NCBI GenBank assembly: GCA_022393335.1
Contig: JAJEKB010020494.1
Coordinates: 1-64,000 of the forward strand
Reading direction: 5' to 3'
DNA: 64,000 nucleotides
Source: Macrotrachela quadricornifera
Lineage: Eukaryota; Rotifera; Eurotatoria; Philodinida; Philodinidae
The notes beneath the pieces are model-generated. The model made no database searches. It saw only the letters and a program-made list of their open reading frames with translations, and was not told where the DNA came from. The stretch's first letter is position 1; the number at the start of each line of letters is the position of its first letter. This document shows, in pieces, positions 1-14,200 of the stretch. The translations under genes were made by a program, and so were the position numbers.

Positions 1-1054
1 CTCATCTACTATACTATAGAGGTACCCTTGGGTCCTCATCTGCTATGCTCCGAGGGTACCCTTAGGTCTTCACTTACTATACTATAGGGGTATCCTTGGG
101 TCCTAAAGTTAGGGATGACGCCATATATTTATTCTACTAGTAACTAAGTACGTATCGTAAAGTGCTCGTCGCTGCATCCGCTTTTGTATTAGACGAGAAA
201 CGGTCCAATCAGATGGCAGCAAAATGTAACTCGCTTATTTCATGGATAACCATCGGAGATTCTACGAGGACTTTTGTAAAGGACCCTCGATAACCTCAAA
301 TTGGCCCGAATACCCCTATCTTCCATCTTTATCTTGATGGAGAAAAACCTCCTGGAAATCTGATTGGCTGAAATTGTAACTCGCTTATTTTATGGACAAC
401 CATTGAAGATTCTATGAGGACTTTTGTAGAGCACCCTTGATAACCTCAAATTGGCCCGAATACCCCTGTGTTCCGTCTTTATATTCATGAAGAAAAATCG
501 CCTCGAAGTCTGAGTGGCTGTTACAAAAGGATTTCAGCCAATCGGATTACGAGACGGTTTTTCTCCATCAAGATAAAGATGGAACATAGGGGTATTCGGG
601 CCAATTTGAGGTTATCAAAGGTGCTCTACAAAAGTCCTCGTACAGTGTCCAGTGGTTGTCCATGAAATAAGTGAGTTACAATTTCAGCCAATCAGATTTC
701 GAGGAGGTTTCTCTCCATCAAGATAAAGATGGAAGATAGGGGTATTCGGGCCAATTTGAGGTTATCGAGGGTTCTTTACAAAAGTCCTCGTAGAATCTCC
801 GATGGTTGTCCATGAAATAAGCGAGCTGCATTTTGCTGCCATCTGGTTGGACCATTTCTCGTCTAATACAAAAGCGGATGCAGCGACGAGCACTTTACGA
901 TACGTACTTAGTTACTAGTAGAATAAATATATGGTGCCATCCCTAACTTTAGGACCCAAGGGTACCCCAACAGTATAGCACTTGAGAACCCAAGGATACC
1001 CCTATAGTATAGTAGATGAGGACCTAAGGGTACCCTCAGAGTATAGCAGATGAG
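1..1054. repeat. Large palindrome (foldback element) clipped by the window edge
   Basis: Base i pairs with base 1055-i at every anchor tested: 101 with 954, 141-150 with 905-914, 371-380 with 675-684, 516-520 with 535-539. The arms are therefore collinear with no net indel over about 520 bp, around a short spacer at 521-534. Each arm holds two copies of a unit of roughly 150 bp, recognisable by the GTAACTCGCTTATTT motif near 226 and 376. The outermost 100 bp of the left arm is minisatellite in inverse orientation to that at 951-1533, so the palindrome probably continues beyond position 1. No transposase is seen. It could be a non-autonomous foldback transposon or a palindromic duplication. 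Confidence 0.9.
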
Positions 1055-1533
1055 GATCCAAGGGTACCCCCATAGTATAGTAGTTGAGAACCTAAGGGTA
1101 CCTCCAAAGTATAGCAGATGAGGACCCAAAAGTCCCCATAGTATAGCAATGGAGGACCCAAGGGTACCCCCATAGTATAGAATATGATGACCCAAGGGTA
1201 CCCCCATAGTATAGGATATGAGGACCCAAGGGTATCCCTATAGTATAGTATCTGAAGATCTAAGGGTACCTTTATAGTATAGTACGTGAGGACCGAAGGG
1301 TCCCCTATAGTATAGCATATGAGGACCTAAGGGTATCCGCATAGTATATCATATGGAGACCCAAGGGTACCCCTATAGTATAGCATTTGAGGACCTAAGG
1401 GTACTCCTATAGTATATCACATGATGACCCAAGGGTACTCTATAGTACAGCGCTTATGGACCCAAAGGTGTCCCCAATATATAGGACTTGAGGACCCAAA
1501 GATACCCTTATAGTATGGCACTTGAGAACTTAG
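951..1533. repeat. 34-bp minisatellite, about 17 copies
   Basis: Tandem units share the core GACCCAAGGGTACCCC followed by a TATAGTATAG motif. Successive GACCCA starts at 1155, 1189 and 1223 give a 34-bp period. Units diverge towards 1500. The reverse complement of the same array occupies 1-104, on the other side of the palindrome. An ORF running through it on the minus strand is a by-product of the repeat, not a gene. Confidence 0.92.
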
Positions 1534-2303
1534 GAGTAACCTCTTATAAAGAAGTATCAAAAGTTGTAATGCTCAAGTGTCTTTGATATGAGCTTTGACT
1601 CTGACATAAGCCCATGCGACCACCACAAACAAACTTGATTTTCTAGTATGAGCTTCCTTTGAATCGAGAAAATAACAAAAAAATAAACAAGAACTTCTCA
1701 TTTCTAAATAGAAATAACAGTAATTTCATAACTCTAAATGAGAACGGTAGTGATTGGATTTGAGATTTTTTTAAAAATAAAACATTTTTGGTTATTATTA
1801 TATTGTTTATAACAGTTTTTTAAAAAAGTTATTGTTATTGATCTGTTATTTATAACAATAACAAAAAAAAGTTATTGTTATTTATAACAATAACAAAAAA
1901 ATGTTATTGTTATTTGATAACAATAACTTTTTTGTTATTGTTATTGTTATAAATAACAGATCAATAACAATAACTTCTCACCCCTACACATAATAGTCTC
2001 TCCTTCATTCAATTAGTTTCTTGGGTTTCTTATATATTGCTCATTTATTGTTTGTTTGCTGTGCAACGAAAGAAATAGTATACTACGAAACCAAGAACTA
2101 AAAAGTTTTTGAAAATGATCTAAAAGGAAAGAAAAAAAATCTGTTTTAGGCGTTGATGAAAACATCTGCTCAATCGTGACCGAATTCAGGAATATTCTTC
2201 CTCTTAACGATATGGTTTTAGATAAGAAGACTATGCTATCTTTTCATTTCTATTTTTACTCTCTAGATAAAATATTTATTGTCTCAATTGAAACAAAAAT
2301 TTT
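1534..2303. other. Non-coding stretch upstream of the giant gene
   Basis: AT-rich sequence with no supportable coding region. It contains the perfect 29-bp inverted repeat described separately, several further GTTATT/AATAAC alternations, and the presumed promoter and 5' UTR of the gene starting at 2304. No clear TATA box could be chosen. Confidence 0.5.
1828..1974. repeat. Perfect 29-bp inverted repeat with GTTATT/AATAAC-rich loop
   Basis: Positions 1828-1856 are the exact reverse complement of 1946-1974. The loop of about 90 bp is itself made of alternating GTTATTGTTA and TAACAATAAC blocks, so several alternative hairpins can form. It may be a small MITE or simple-repeat expansion. No target duplication was identified. 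Confidence 0.85.
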
Positions 2304-5300
2304 ATGGCTAGAGTTGGGTTTGATTTGGGTAGAGCACGCACCCAATTAGCAACGCAACTCGAGAGAGTGCTCGATCAAAATGGTGAAGCGAGACCTGTTT
2401 ATGATATTGTTGATTCTATTATGGACAATGTACGTCGTCTTCAAGGTGATATTTGCATCGAAATCGCTCGAACGATATTCTCGCCGTATGCATCACGCGC
2501 GATTAATCATGCATCATTTACATTAGCTTGCAAGATGGTCCGTTTGGTCACCTGGTGGCTAAAAGTTAAAGCGAAGGAAATACCAAGCAAACCTGTCTTG
2601 GAAATCGTACGTGAACGTCGAATCGCCAAACCAGTTCCACAACCAAATGGAAAAATTATGATGAAGTATGTAATACTACTATTTTTATACGAAAACTGTT
2701 TTCAATTGACAGATTGTTCTAATTATATAACATCACACTATTTTTCTGAAATGCAGGAAGTAGTACACTTGATAATCAGTACATTCGTTATTGAAAGTAT
2801 GGTGTTCTCTGCTCATCAACGATAGTACTATAGAAAAGTTAGACCTAAGATATATGTTGAGTTAGAAATCGAAAAATACACTTCCCGAGTAGACCAGTTA
2901 AATCATTGATGAAAATTTTTACAGCACTACTGTGTCCATGGCTCTATGAGATGAACGTTCAACATTCAGTGTGCGATGAATGGCGCAAAACATATAATTC
3001 ATCACTGCACATCAAGTTTGATTTTTCGTAAAATATTTCATATTGTAATTGGAGTGACAGATGTTGGGTTCTTTATTTATTTTTTCGGTATATCAAATTT
3101 TCAAATGGTCCTGCCAATTGATACTGGGACCTCTTTTTGAATTGATGAGGAGTTTTCAATAAATCCCTATGTATTTTTGAATAAATCACATAACTCTTCG
3201 GTACTTGCTTGCATCCTTGCGATGTGAATGCGTGGAAATAGATTTAAAAAACTCATTGCATACATGCCTACCTACAGCATGGATTTGTTGAAATACTGAC
3301 ATAGTTAGTAAATGTAATAAATCCGCATGAATCCAATTAAGTCTTCAGGAAAAACAAATCTCAAAAAGATAAATTCTGATATGGTCTCGAGGATCTAAAA
3401 AAAAGAAAATGTGCTGTAAACTTTTCCCTAAGGATGATGAACTTTATGGACCTGTTATAGACGAGTGGACGACGAGAACAAGCCATTAACATTACTTCAT
3501 CTGATTCGATTATTCAAAACTACACAATGTTCAGGTAAAGAAATAAGTAGTTTGATTGAGTTGCTCACTGCTTGTGTCTTGTACGATGAAAATGGAGCTG
3601 TTGATATGAAGCCCTACCTAATTCAACCTGAATATTTCGAACCAATCTGGCGTTTATATTTCGATCCATTGATCATCGAATCAGCTAAATGCACCGCCGA
3701 TCCCGAAGCAGGAAAACAAGCACAAGGACAAACATCTTACTCAGCACAGAAACCGATCACAGTGAAATGGTCAGACGGTCGAGAAGACTTTTCTAGCAAA
3801 GGAATTATTGATCCTCGTGAACGCATTGATGAACTAGTTCATCATGCACTGAATGCTTGTACAATGCAAAATCAATTCATACAATTGCTCGATTCAATGA
3901 ATTTGAGTTTTAATAAATCGGATTATGCACTAACTGCTTGGATTCGTTTGTATCGTCATTTTGTGACACTCAAACTATTTGATAATGACATCAATCGAGT
4001 ACTATTCGAAAAAGTGTTCGCTATCAACATACGTTCACTATTAGCAATCGTCAATCTTATCAATGAATTATTTGAAATATGGCCACATCTCAACGATCCG
4101 ACAATTGTCGAATCGGTTTCATGTAGTATTGCACGACTCATTGAAAACATTATTGCATACGATACAAAGGAATCGTATACACTCGTCGAACAATTAATCA
4201 GACGAATATGTGCTTCGACACCAGCGCACAGTGTTCGTGGTCATTTATGTTTCTACTTTTTAATGCACGATGTTTTAATACTTTGTAATTCGGCTAACTT
4301 GATAACGGCTATCAAAAAGGTCGATTTATCTGTTCTTATTTGGTATGCCGATTATGTTATCTCAAAGAAAGATTATAGTGAACAGCATCGACCATATCTT
4401 TTATCTATTCTTAAACATGTAAGTGTATACAGTGAACATGATCTACTTCATGAATGCATCGAACGTGCTGCATCTGGATGCAATAATGACGAAACAGTTG
4501 GATTTGAATTGATTGAAAATTCTCTTTGTCCGACGAGTACATTGCCCACATATGTGCTTCATGCATCGGTCGATCGAATCAATCAATTTTTGATTTGCAT
4601 GAAATTGCCTAACGCTATTAAATATGTCAATATTCTTCTACTGATCGCTGAAAATCTTGCTAAAAGTCCTCAAATACAAAAATATCTATTTCGTTTTGAT
4701 TTCTATACTTGTCTTCAATCATGGCTTGTTCAACTATTCTCCTCCTCTGACATTGAATCAATCCAATCGACAGTATTCATCGTTCGTATTCTTCAGCTTC
4801 TACTCGATATGGCTTCATCGAAATATTTTAAGCATACCGATGATATTGCTTATTTCCTTCTTGATATTTGTGCTAATAAGATCATAAATATTGATTTCAA
4901 AAATAATAGTCCACTGGTACACATCATTGTCTTTCTTTCGTCACGCTCGAACATTAACGATTCTCGTTTTGATATGACGAACATTTTCATAAATTTATTT
5001 CAATTTCTAAAAAGCAGTGATGCATCTCTTGTTGCTGCTTGCACATCTCATCTTGTCTGTCTTTCACATGAGATTACGAAATCAGTGTCACGAGAGATAT
5101 GGATATCACTACTCACTCCATTCGTACCTCAATTAATGGGTCTTTTGGGTTGTGGTGGTCAATTAAAATTAGCAGCGACAAATATTCTTGCGCAAGTACT
5201 CAATCTAACGCCAACTGAACGTGAAGCACTACCACTTAATGTTTCATCAACTAAAGACACTGATGCAGATCTTGAACTGGACGTTGACAATGACAAAATT

Positions 5301-8226
5301 CAACAACAACATGCATTTTTTACAACTGAAGCTAAAAATAAGCAAGATTATGTTCAGGTGCGACATAATGATTTTGCCGATGCTGACAAACTTTTACGTA
5401 AGCTAAAATCATCTCAATTCTATAAAATGGACAGTCATCTTCGACACTATCTGACACATACACAGCCACATCTACCTCATTCGATACCTGTCACATCTAC
5501 TCACGAGAAAGATCAGGCTCGGCTCACTTTGACAGCTACAGCACGGGAAAATGTAGCAAAAGTCATGGAAGTAATCAATGATCCCGTTCCAATCTTACTC
5601 GAAGGAAGCACTGGTGTCGGCAAAAGTGCAAGTATAATGGAAGCTGCCTATTTGTGCGGTCGTCGAGAATTAGTTCGTTACAATATGTCATCACGCGTCA
5701 CAATTGATGATCTTCTTGGTAAAGTTGCACTTGTATTTGATCCTCGAACTAATTCAACTGTGTTTCAATTTGTTGATGGCCCATTTACTAAAGCATTCTC
5801 AAAGGGTTATTGGCTTCTTTTGGATGAACTCAATCTTGCTCAAGATACAGTACTCCAGGCAATCGAATCAGCACTCGATACAAAAGAATTGAAAATTAAC
5901 AATACAAGTTCAGCTCAAGAGTCAGTTGTCATTCATAAGAAACACAAAGATTTTCGCCTTTTTGCTACACAAAATCCAAATTCAGGATTTTTCAAAGGCA
6001 AACGAGAAAAACTATCGGCTTCATCCCTTTCTCGTTTTCGTCCAATGATATTCAAAGTTATGCCCGATGAAGAATGGCGGCAAATTGTTGAAATTCGTTT
6101 GAAACCATGTTTTCCAGAACAAGCTAAAAGTCTATCCGAAGATCTTGTCTCGAAATTTAATGCTGAAATCAAAAAACTACTTGCAGAGAAAAATTTCGAA
6201 GAAATTGGTCCATATACTGAAATATCGATTCGAGAACTTCTGAAATGGATCAATTTGTTAATATGGGAAAAAGAGAAAAATCAATGGCCGACCGAAATTA
6301 AAAAGCAAGTTGCTGTACTTAGTTTTGGCGCTTGGTGTATTTACGGTGCTCGATATCGTTATAAAGGTCGAGACAGAATAAAAAGAATGCTGGAAGAGTT
6401 AGAATGGCCTAAAGCTGCTATTTATTCAATCAAATTTACTGTTAATCAACAGGACGATGAATGCAAAATCAATTTTGATAACATTCAATGTCCAGCTCGT
6501 ATTGATACGATAACCGATGATGTTGAATATGAATGGAGTCGAACATTTAAAATGGCCGGTTTGTCGATTGAATTTATACCCGACGTTTGGAAGGTAGCAT
6601 TTCAAGTTCACACAGATGTTCATCGTACTATTTTAACTGACGAATTCATTAATTCGTATGGAATCTATCGAATCAATCGAGCCTGGTTATGGGATTGGTT
6701 AGTAGCGGCAGCTCGATCATCCATTCTGAAAATAATGAACAAATTCGTACAATGTGGTCTCAATATGTATCAATCTCGATTTCGACACACTCGAGCTCGC
6801 GCTCTTATTGAATCATGTTTCAAAAAACGTTTCAACATCGAATTCAATACAGATATTCAATATTCTTCATCATCGACTCGTGCCGATCTACCTTATGCGT
6901 TGACAGATCGAGCATTAAGTGTACTCAAACAAGTTTGTTTCAATCTTCGAATCAAACAACCAATACTTGTTACTGGTGGAGAAGCATGTGGTAAATCGGA
7001 ACTTCTTCTTACACTTGCTTGGCTTCATTCCAAACGTGTCCATCAACTCAATATCACACCAGAAACTGAACCATCATCTCTCATTGGTCAACTTGTTCCG
7101 AATGATACGCAAGATCCAACAGATCCAACTTTTGGTATGATTAGATTGATTTTACGATCTATTATAAAAAAAGAAGACAGAAAATAATCATGAGCCAAAG
7201 AAACACAGGAATGAAAACAGCTAGTGAAGTGTACTTGTCATTGATTAAGATAAAGTTTCATATCACGTAAAGATATATAAATATTGACAAATTAGGTGAA
7301 TGCTGACAATGGTAGAATGACATTTGCCTTTAATTAATATTAAATATTAAGGTAGACAACACATATAGAAAAGTTGTTCTCTTTCGATATGTTCAAAACT
7401 AAAGACAAATATGACCCTCGATTCTGCACGGCGTATTACTCGAACCGGAGCCTATGTTCGTAAGATGTACTATTTTCGAAGCTTTAAAGATAATGTTTAT
7501 AAATCGTAAATCAAATGAACTACACGTACTCATATTTAAATATATCAAAAGAAAACAATTTCTCTATCTACTGACTAAATTAGAACCTTATTTTGATCCG
7601 AAAAATATATTTTCAAAATGTCATGCTTAAACTCACTTATATTAATCCATTGTTGACTAAATTCATGTTTTGTATACCATACACTTCTTTCTGTCACTTG
7701 ATGATAAATATATACCACTAGCTATATCTGTTTTCAAAATGTTTGGCTTTCAGTCAAAGATTTTCAAAGTGAAGACATGTTTTTTTTACAAAGAATGACG
7801 AATAATATCAGTAATGACAGAAACATTTTTACATTTCGAAAAAGTTTTCATTCGTTTACTCTTTCAGGTGAATTTTTAGCAGAAAGGATTGGAATACTTC
7901 AGTTCTCTGACTATGACCTTGAAGTTTTCGCTATGGAATGTAGTCACTACCAAAAAAAGTATTTGCCTCCGAACTACGTAGTATTCATGCCAAAATAAAA
8001 AAGGAATAAAAATTCTTTTGAATGGTTTGGAAAGAGAAATTACCCTTAACCCTCCGATGCCGGAGCTAATTTTTGGAGATAATATGATAGCATATATTCG
8101 TATTCCATGATTTTGATTGCTGGACCAGTATTCTTTCCGAAATTAGATTATTTTCCTCTTCAGCTTACTTGCAACTGACAATTAGATAGAAACTGAAAAG
8201 AATAAATATCAGAAGAACAAGGGCGG

Positions 8227-8264
<38 letters not shown>

Positions 8265-11200
8265 TAGAGATTCTGGGACAATAATCATCTTCTCGAAGGT
8301 TCTGGACAAGAATATTGAAACTAGACCAGGTGTGACGTCATGTACAAAAGGAATGCGAGAAAGAAAGGATATGTATGAGATGTGAAATAAGCAGGAAAAA
8401 AAGAGAAATGCACTAGAAGAGGATAAAAAGAGATAGTGAAAATAGATGCGCGTCATCGATGAATATCAAAAGAACGCAAGAGAAGAAAGATGTATGATTG
8501 TTATACAGTACTGTTCACAATGACACTGTGATGATAACAATACCAAAAGAAAAGAGAAAACATTCTCATGACTGGATTGACACAGATATATTAAAAATAC
8601 CGAGATAGTTTTGTTGAATGTCTATATCCTATTGTGGGGTCCAAATGGACCCCGCTTAGGCATCCGAGGGTTAAAGAACACAGCTTGTGCAGCATTAGTT
8701 TGTATGTTTCTTCACTGCATGTGTTCAAACTTTCGTTAAACTAACATTGTATTGATTTGTCATTTACAATGAAAATTGTAATTATAATACGTCTTGACTA
8801 TTTTACATCGAAAATATGTAAGCTTTTGGGAGATCCGTAATTTCCATTGAATTCTATGTAATGCTGCGAAAAGTTTGAAAATATATAATATTTACATTAA
8901 ATTATATATAAACGTCAGTTACCCTAATTGAGTGTCAGAATTACCACAATAGATTATATTTCATATAAATTTATTTATTCTTTATTATAATGACAATTGA
9001 TCATAAATTTCTGATTCCTTTCCTCAAATGAGCAATAAAACTTTCTTTTTACATGCAATGTAGTAACGTCAAATCACCAAATCAATGACAGTAAACATTA
9101 TCAATCGAATAATTGAAGTAATGATCAGTGGTCATATAGTTAGTTTTGAATCTGTCAAGAAAATACGAATAAATCAGAGGATTTTTTTTGAGAATATCGA
9201 TAACTTGACCTCGTTTGATTCATGCATATATTGATACATCTAAGTGTATAATGGGTAATTTGAGGATAGATGTCTTTTTTCGGTAGATACTCTAAGAAAA
9301 TGTCCATTTTTGACAGCATATATATATTGTATTAGGTACTAAACTCATATGGCAACATGGCGCTGTGACAGCAGCTTACGTAAGTGGTGATTGGGTTCTA
9401 CTTGACAATTTGGCTACGGCTGAATCATCCGTTTTGGAACGCCTAAATCCAGTTCTCGAGCAAAAGCCAATGCTCACATTAACTGAACGAGGTGATATTG
9501 AAGAACAAATTATGCACTCTGAATATCAACTTGTAGCAACAATGACTCCACCTATTGGTCAACAACAATCATCAGTTAGTGGTGCTAGTGTTGAACTTTC
9601 ACCTGCACTCTACAATCGATTTGCTATCGTTCACATGGATGATATGCCATTCAATACGATTGAAAAATGTGACAAAGAACTTGACCAGTTAGCTCATATT
9701 ATTTTATCTGACGAGCCTGATATAGATCATAGTTTGGCTGTATCTCTTTGCAAAACAATACTCTCATCTTACAATAACAACAAACAAAATTTTCCAACAT
9801 TAACTCTACGAAATATTGTTCGTTTACTTGATAGTACATATCTTCTACATCTTCAAAATAAAAATACACTCTCATTTCCTTCAGCACTTTGGACAGCATT
9901 TCATGTCACTATTGCCAATCAAATTAAAGGGGCGACTAATAATGATGTCAAAAATGAATTAATCCACAAAGTTGAAAATCTTCTTAGCAAAGGTAAAGAC
10001 AAATTACAACAACCAAACTTTATCACAATGGTCAATGATAATCCTGAACATATTTTGACAGCGTCACGACAGAAATATGCTGATGCAGTACTTGGTGCTG
10101 TCGCATGTAATATTCCACTTTTGCTCGAAGGTCCAGCTGCTGTCGGTAAAACTGCACTCATCTCCCATCTATGTAAACATATGAAGGCCGAATCATCGAC
10201 AACACAAATAAGTCTAGAGCGAGTAAATAACACGGATACAACTACAATTCAAGATTATCTCGGTTCATTTTTGCCCAGTAACGATGGTTTCGTATTCAGA
10301 AAAGGTGCATTATACTCGGCAATGACTAATGGATCTTGGTTTCTTGCCGATGAATTCAATTTGGCGGATCCATCAGTAATGAACATGTTATTTCCATTGC
10401 TTGAAGGAAAAAATTCAATCACCATACCAACTAGCGGTAAAATCATTTTAGCTAAGCCGGGCTTTCGTTTTTTCGCTACTCAAAATGATGCTTCCTATGC
10501 AAATCGACATCGTCTGCCTGATTCATTGCGTAATCGTTTTCTTGAAGTTCAATTTAGTGATTTTCCTAAAAATGAACTCTCTCAAATCATTGAAAAACGT
10601 CAAGAACAAGAAAAACAGAGACCAACAATTTTGGATACTAAGAATGCTAATGAAATTTCGACATTTTATCATCGAATTATTAATAAACCAACACGAATTA
10701 CTTTTCGTGAAATCGTCAAGTGGTTACATCGTCATTCTCTCTTGTCACCCACTGTAGAACTATGGCCAACTATTGGTATTTCTTTATTATGTACCAGATA
10801 TTCTCACATGTCAAAAGTACGCAAGGAACTAATCGATGATTTTAATAAAGTATGGTCGTTTCGTCTCGGTACTATCACTAGTGAATTTATAGCACCGATC
10901 GAAATTGAAGAAATTGCGGGGGATCAAGTTCGTTTTGCTGAAAATGAACTGTCAGTCAAAATTGAATCAGCAAAACTTTCGAACAGTGATCTATGGAATA
11001 CAAACAATCAAATTGAACCACCAGAAACATTTAAACGTTGTCTAGTACGAATTGCTCATGCTGTTCGAGCACGTGAACCAATACTTCTTGTCGGACCAAC
11101 ATCATGCAAATCATTACTTGTTGAAACATGGTCACAAATAACCAATCGTTCGAACGAATTAATCAAAGTTCATTTAACACCGGACACTGAAGCTGGTGAT

Positions 11201-14200
11201 CTTATTGGTGAAATACGCCCACATTCATTTCTCGATCTATTAAAACAATTGCCAATGTTAGCTGAATCTGTTCTTCTTCGTATTAAATGTCTCTATCGTT
11301 CATCGAATGACAAAGGCGAACTGCCAAATAATGCTCAAAATAAAATAAAAACTTTAACGGATTTAATCAAAAATTTACCATCGGCTATAGCTGAATTCGA
11401 ATCGAACTATGCTCGAAATGAAAAACGACTTCGTGAACAAGAAGAATTATTTGACGATTCATCGAATATGCAAAAGGGAATGGAAATGCATCAATTACCT
11501 GCTACATCTGAATTAATGGGTGATACAGTGAAAAATATCATCGAAACAGCAAATGAAGAAACTGATCAGCAATATCAATCATATATGGACAACTATTACA
11601 TGGCTGGCAACGAAGAATTTGGTGAATCATTTAACGTTGAATCCAAGGATGTCAGCAGAGCAACATACGGTAGAAACGATCATACGGGCTTTTACGACGA
11701 TGGTTTTGAATCAAGCAGTACGAATGCAATAAAATCATGCAATTTTTATGACGACGGTTTTGGCGAAACAAAAGATGAACAATTGACGACAAAGATTAAT
11801 GAACGCGCTGATACTTCTGATGGCTATTTGTATGACGATGGTTTTGGTGAAACAGCCAGTGAACAACCAAAGGTAAAAAGCAGTGACATTGTCAATATTT
11901 CTGAAGGCAGTTTATATGATGATGATTTTGGTGAAGCAGAAAACGAACAAACAAAGATAAGAATTAATGAAGGCAACGATATTTCCGAAGACAGTTTGTA
12001 TGATGATGGTTTTGGTGAAACAGTCAGTGAACAATCGAAAGCAAAAAGCAGTGCTATTATCAACACACCCGTCAACGACTTGTATAACGACGGTTTTGAC
12101 GAAATAAAAGGCGAACAACCAAAGACAAAAATGACTACTGTTACAGATTTTTCTGTCGAAAACGAAACTGTTGATGATAATCTTTACGATGATGGCTTCA
12201 ACATGTTACCTTACATGACCACAAGCAGTGAAATCCAATCCGAAGAAACAACAGCAAATACTACAGATGACAGTTTTCGTGATTATCCACCCTTGACAAC
12301 GATGTCGGGCAATAACAGTAGTGATCAAATAACAATAGATGATAGTGGTAATCAAAATCGACATCTTGTTGATGAAACAATGTTTCCAGACAGTCTAATA
12401 AAATGTGTTGATGATCTGTTATATGAATATGACCGTCTGTTTGAACACAAGTCATTTGAAACATTCAATCAAGATACTACACTTCAAAACTATTATGACC
12501 GTTTCAAATCCATTTGGGAAACACTCAATGCTTGCGGTACTGATCGAACAAAACCTATCTTTCTATTCAATGATGGACCAGTAACAGTGGCTGCCAAGCA
12601 AAGTGGAATTCTGTTTCTTGAAGATCTTGATTCACCGAGTCAAGCAGTTATTGAACGGCTTAATTCTATGCTTGAACCATCGCCAACATTTGCTCTTACC
12701 GAAGACATTACTAGTCAAATCAATGATAAGTCCAAAGGTCAATTAGATATCCAATTATTGTTACACTTTCAAGTTTTTGCTAGTGTTCATCAAGAACAAG
12801 AACATCAACTTTTAAAATTGAGTCCAGCTACTCGATCTCGATTTACAGAAATCCACATTTCACCGTATACAGATACCGATATTGAACATCTACTCATTGG
12901 TGAATTGATCAAACGTGGTTTAAATCGTAATAAAGCCAATCAATATGTTTCGATAATGTTCTCGCTGCGTAAAGCTGTTCGAGAACATCATTTATGGCGA
13001 CTTAATAATGATATTCAACTTTTATTTCGTTGGATTGATTTTATTTTCAATCAACATTCAGGACTTTCGTTCGAACAACGTCTCTGTCTCGGTGCTCGAT
13101 TTTTCTATTTTGATCAATTGCCTATGGCGTTACATAATACTATATACGAAAAATGGACTCAACAACAAGGAGATACAAAATGGAAAGAATACATTCCCAT
13201 GTTTCAATCACCTGATGCAATCCATGGTGCACGAACTCTTGAATCTATAAAAAATAGTGACATTAACTCAACGTTTCCGTTACCATTCGAGATTGGAGAT
13301 GACTATATTGCTCTTCGATATACCGGTGTGCGATATACTTGGATAAATGACAAACCAATACCGACAATCGACGAAATTAGACGTCGTTTCGCTGACAATG
13401 TGCCTACGCCGACATTACTCAATCAAATTGCTCGTATATTTGCTGCAACATCATCAAAAACACCACTTCTTCTCGAAGGACCACCTGGCATCGGTAAAAC
13501 TCATGTTGTTACACAAGTATGTAAATTATTGAGCAAACAATGTGAACGAATCAATATGTCAGCAAATACATCACTTGATCAATTGATCGGTTGTATTATA
13601 CCACGTTGTATGAATGGTCGTCGTGTATTTGAATGGCAAGATGGTAAAGTACTCGATGCGCTAAGAAATAAAAGTTGGATATTATTTGATGAATTGAATC
13701 TTGCATCGCCTGAAGTTCTCGAAGGTTTAACACCATTATTCTATCGTGGAGCAAAATCATTCAATGTACCATCAACACATGAATCTATTGATACATCGTC
13801 GGTACTTATATTTGCAACAATGAATCCAGCAACAATTGGTGGTGGACGTAGTAAATTACCTCGATCTATCACGAATCTATTCACGACTGTTCAACTTGAA
13901 GATTACAAAATTGATGAACTTCGTATTATTCTTAGCGATTTATTCCGAAAGGATAAAGAGAACAAGGATAAAGAGAATAAGAATAATAAGAGTAAGGATA
14001 AAAAGAATGAAAATAAATCGACAATCAATGAGGAACAATTATCGGAAGTTTTTGATTTACATCAAAAAATTAAACAAGATATTGAACGTGGTATCATTGG
14101 CTCAATGGGTGGTCCCTACGAAATGAATTTACGTGATCTATCCAAATTTCGTGATGTCTTTCTTGGTTCAATTCGAAATCAATTGGATCACTATCAATAT

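Larger units (their letters stand above)
7135..9335 (+). other. Intron 2 of the giant gene (2.2 kb)
   Basis: Donor GTATGA follows the codon start at 7134, and the acceptor TATTGTATTAG ends at 9335. The join restores a glycine codon and connects the DPTF of exon 2 to GTKLIWQHGAV and the Walker B segment of AAA2, as expected for the family. The intron contains a piggyBac-like MITE and an (AT)16 microsatellite. A 73-residue ORF at 7777-7998 has no recognisable feature and is not called. Confidence 0.85.

Noticed and set aside
951..1533. CRISPR-like array, because of a regular 34-bp period
   Set aside because: There are no unique spacers between repeats; the units are directly tandem and diverge gradually, and the genome is eukaryotic.
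2666..2756. Short 91-bp intron giving a separate 122-residue protein
   Set aside because: The splice signals are acceptable but the frame stops two codons later. Joining to 3461 instead continues into a frame that otherwise lacks a start. It is kept only as an alternative.
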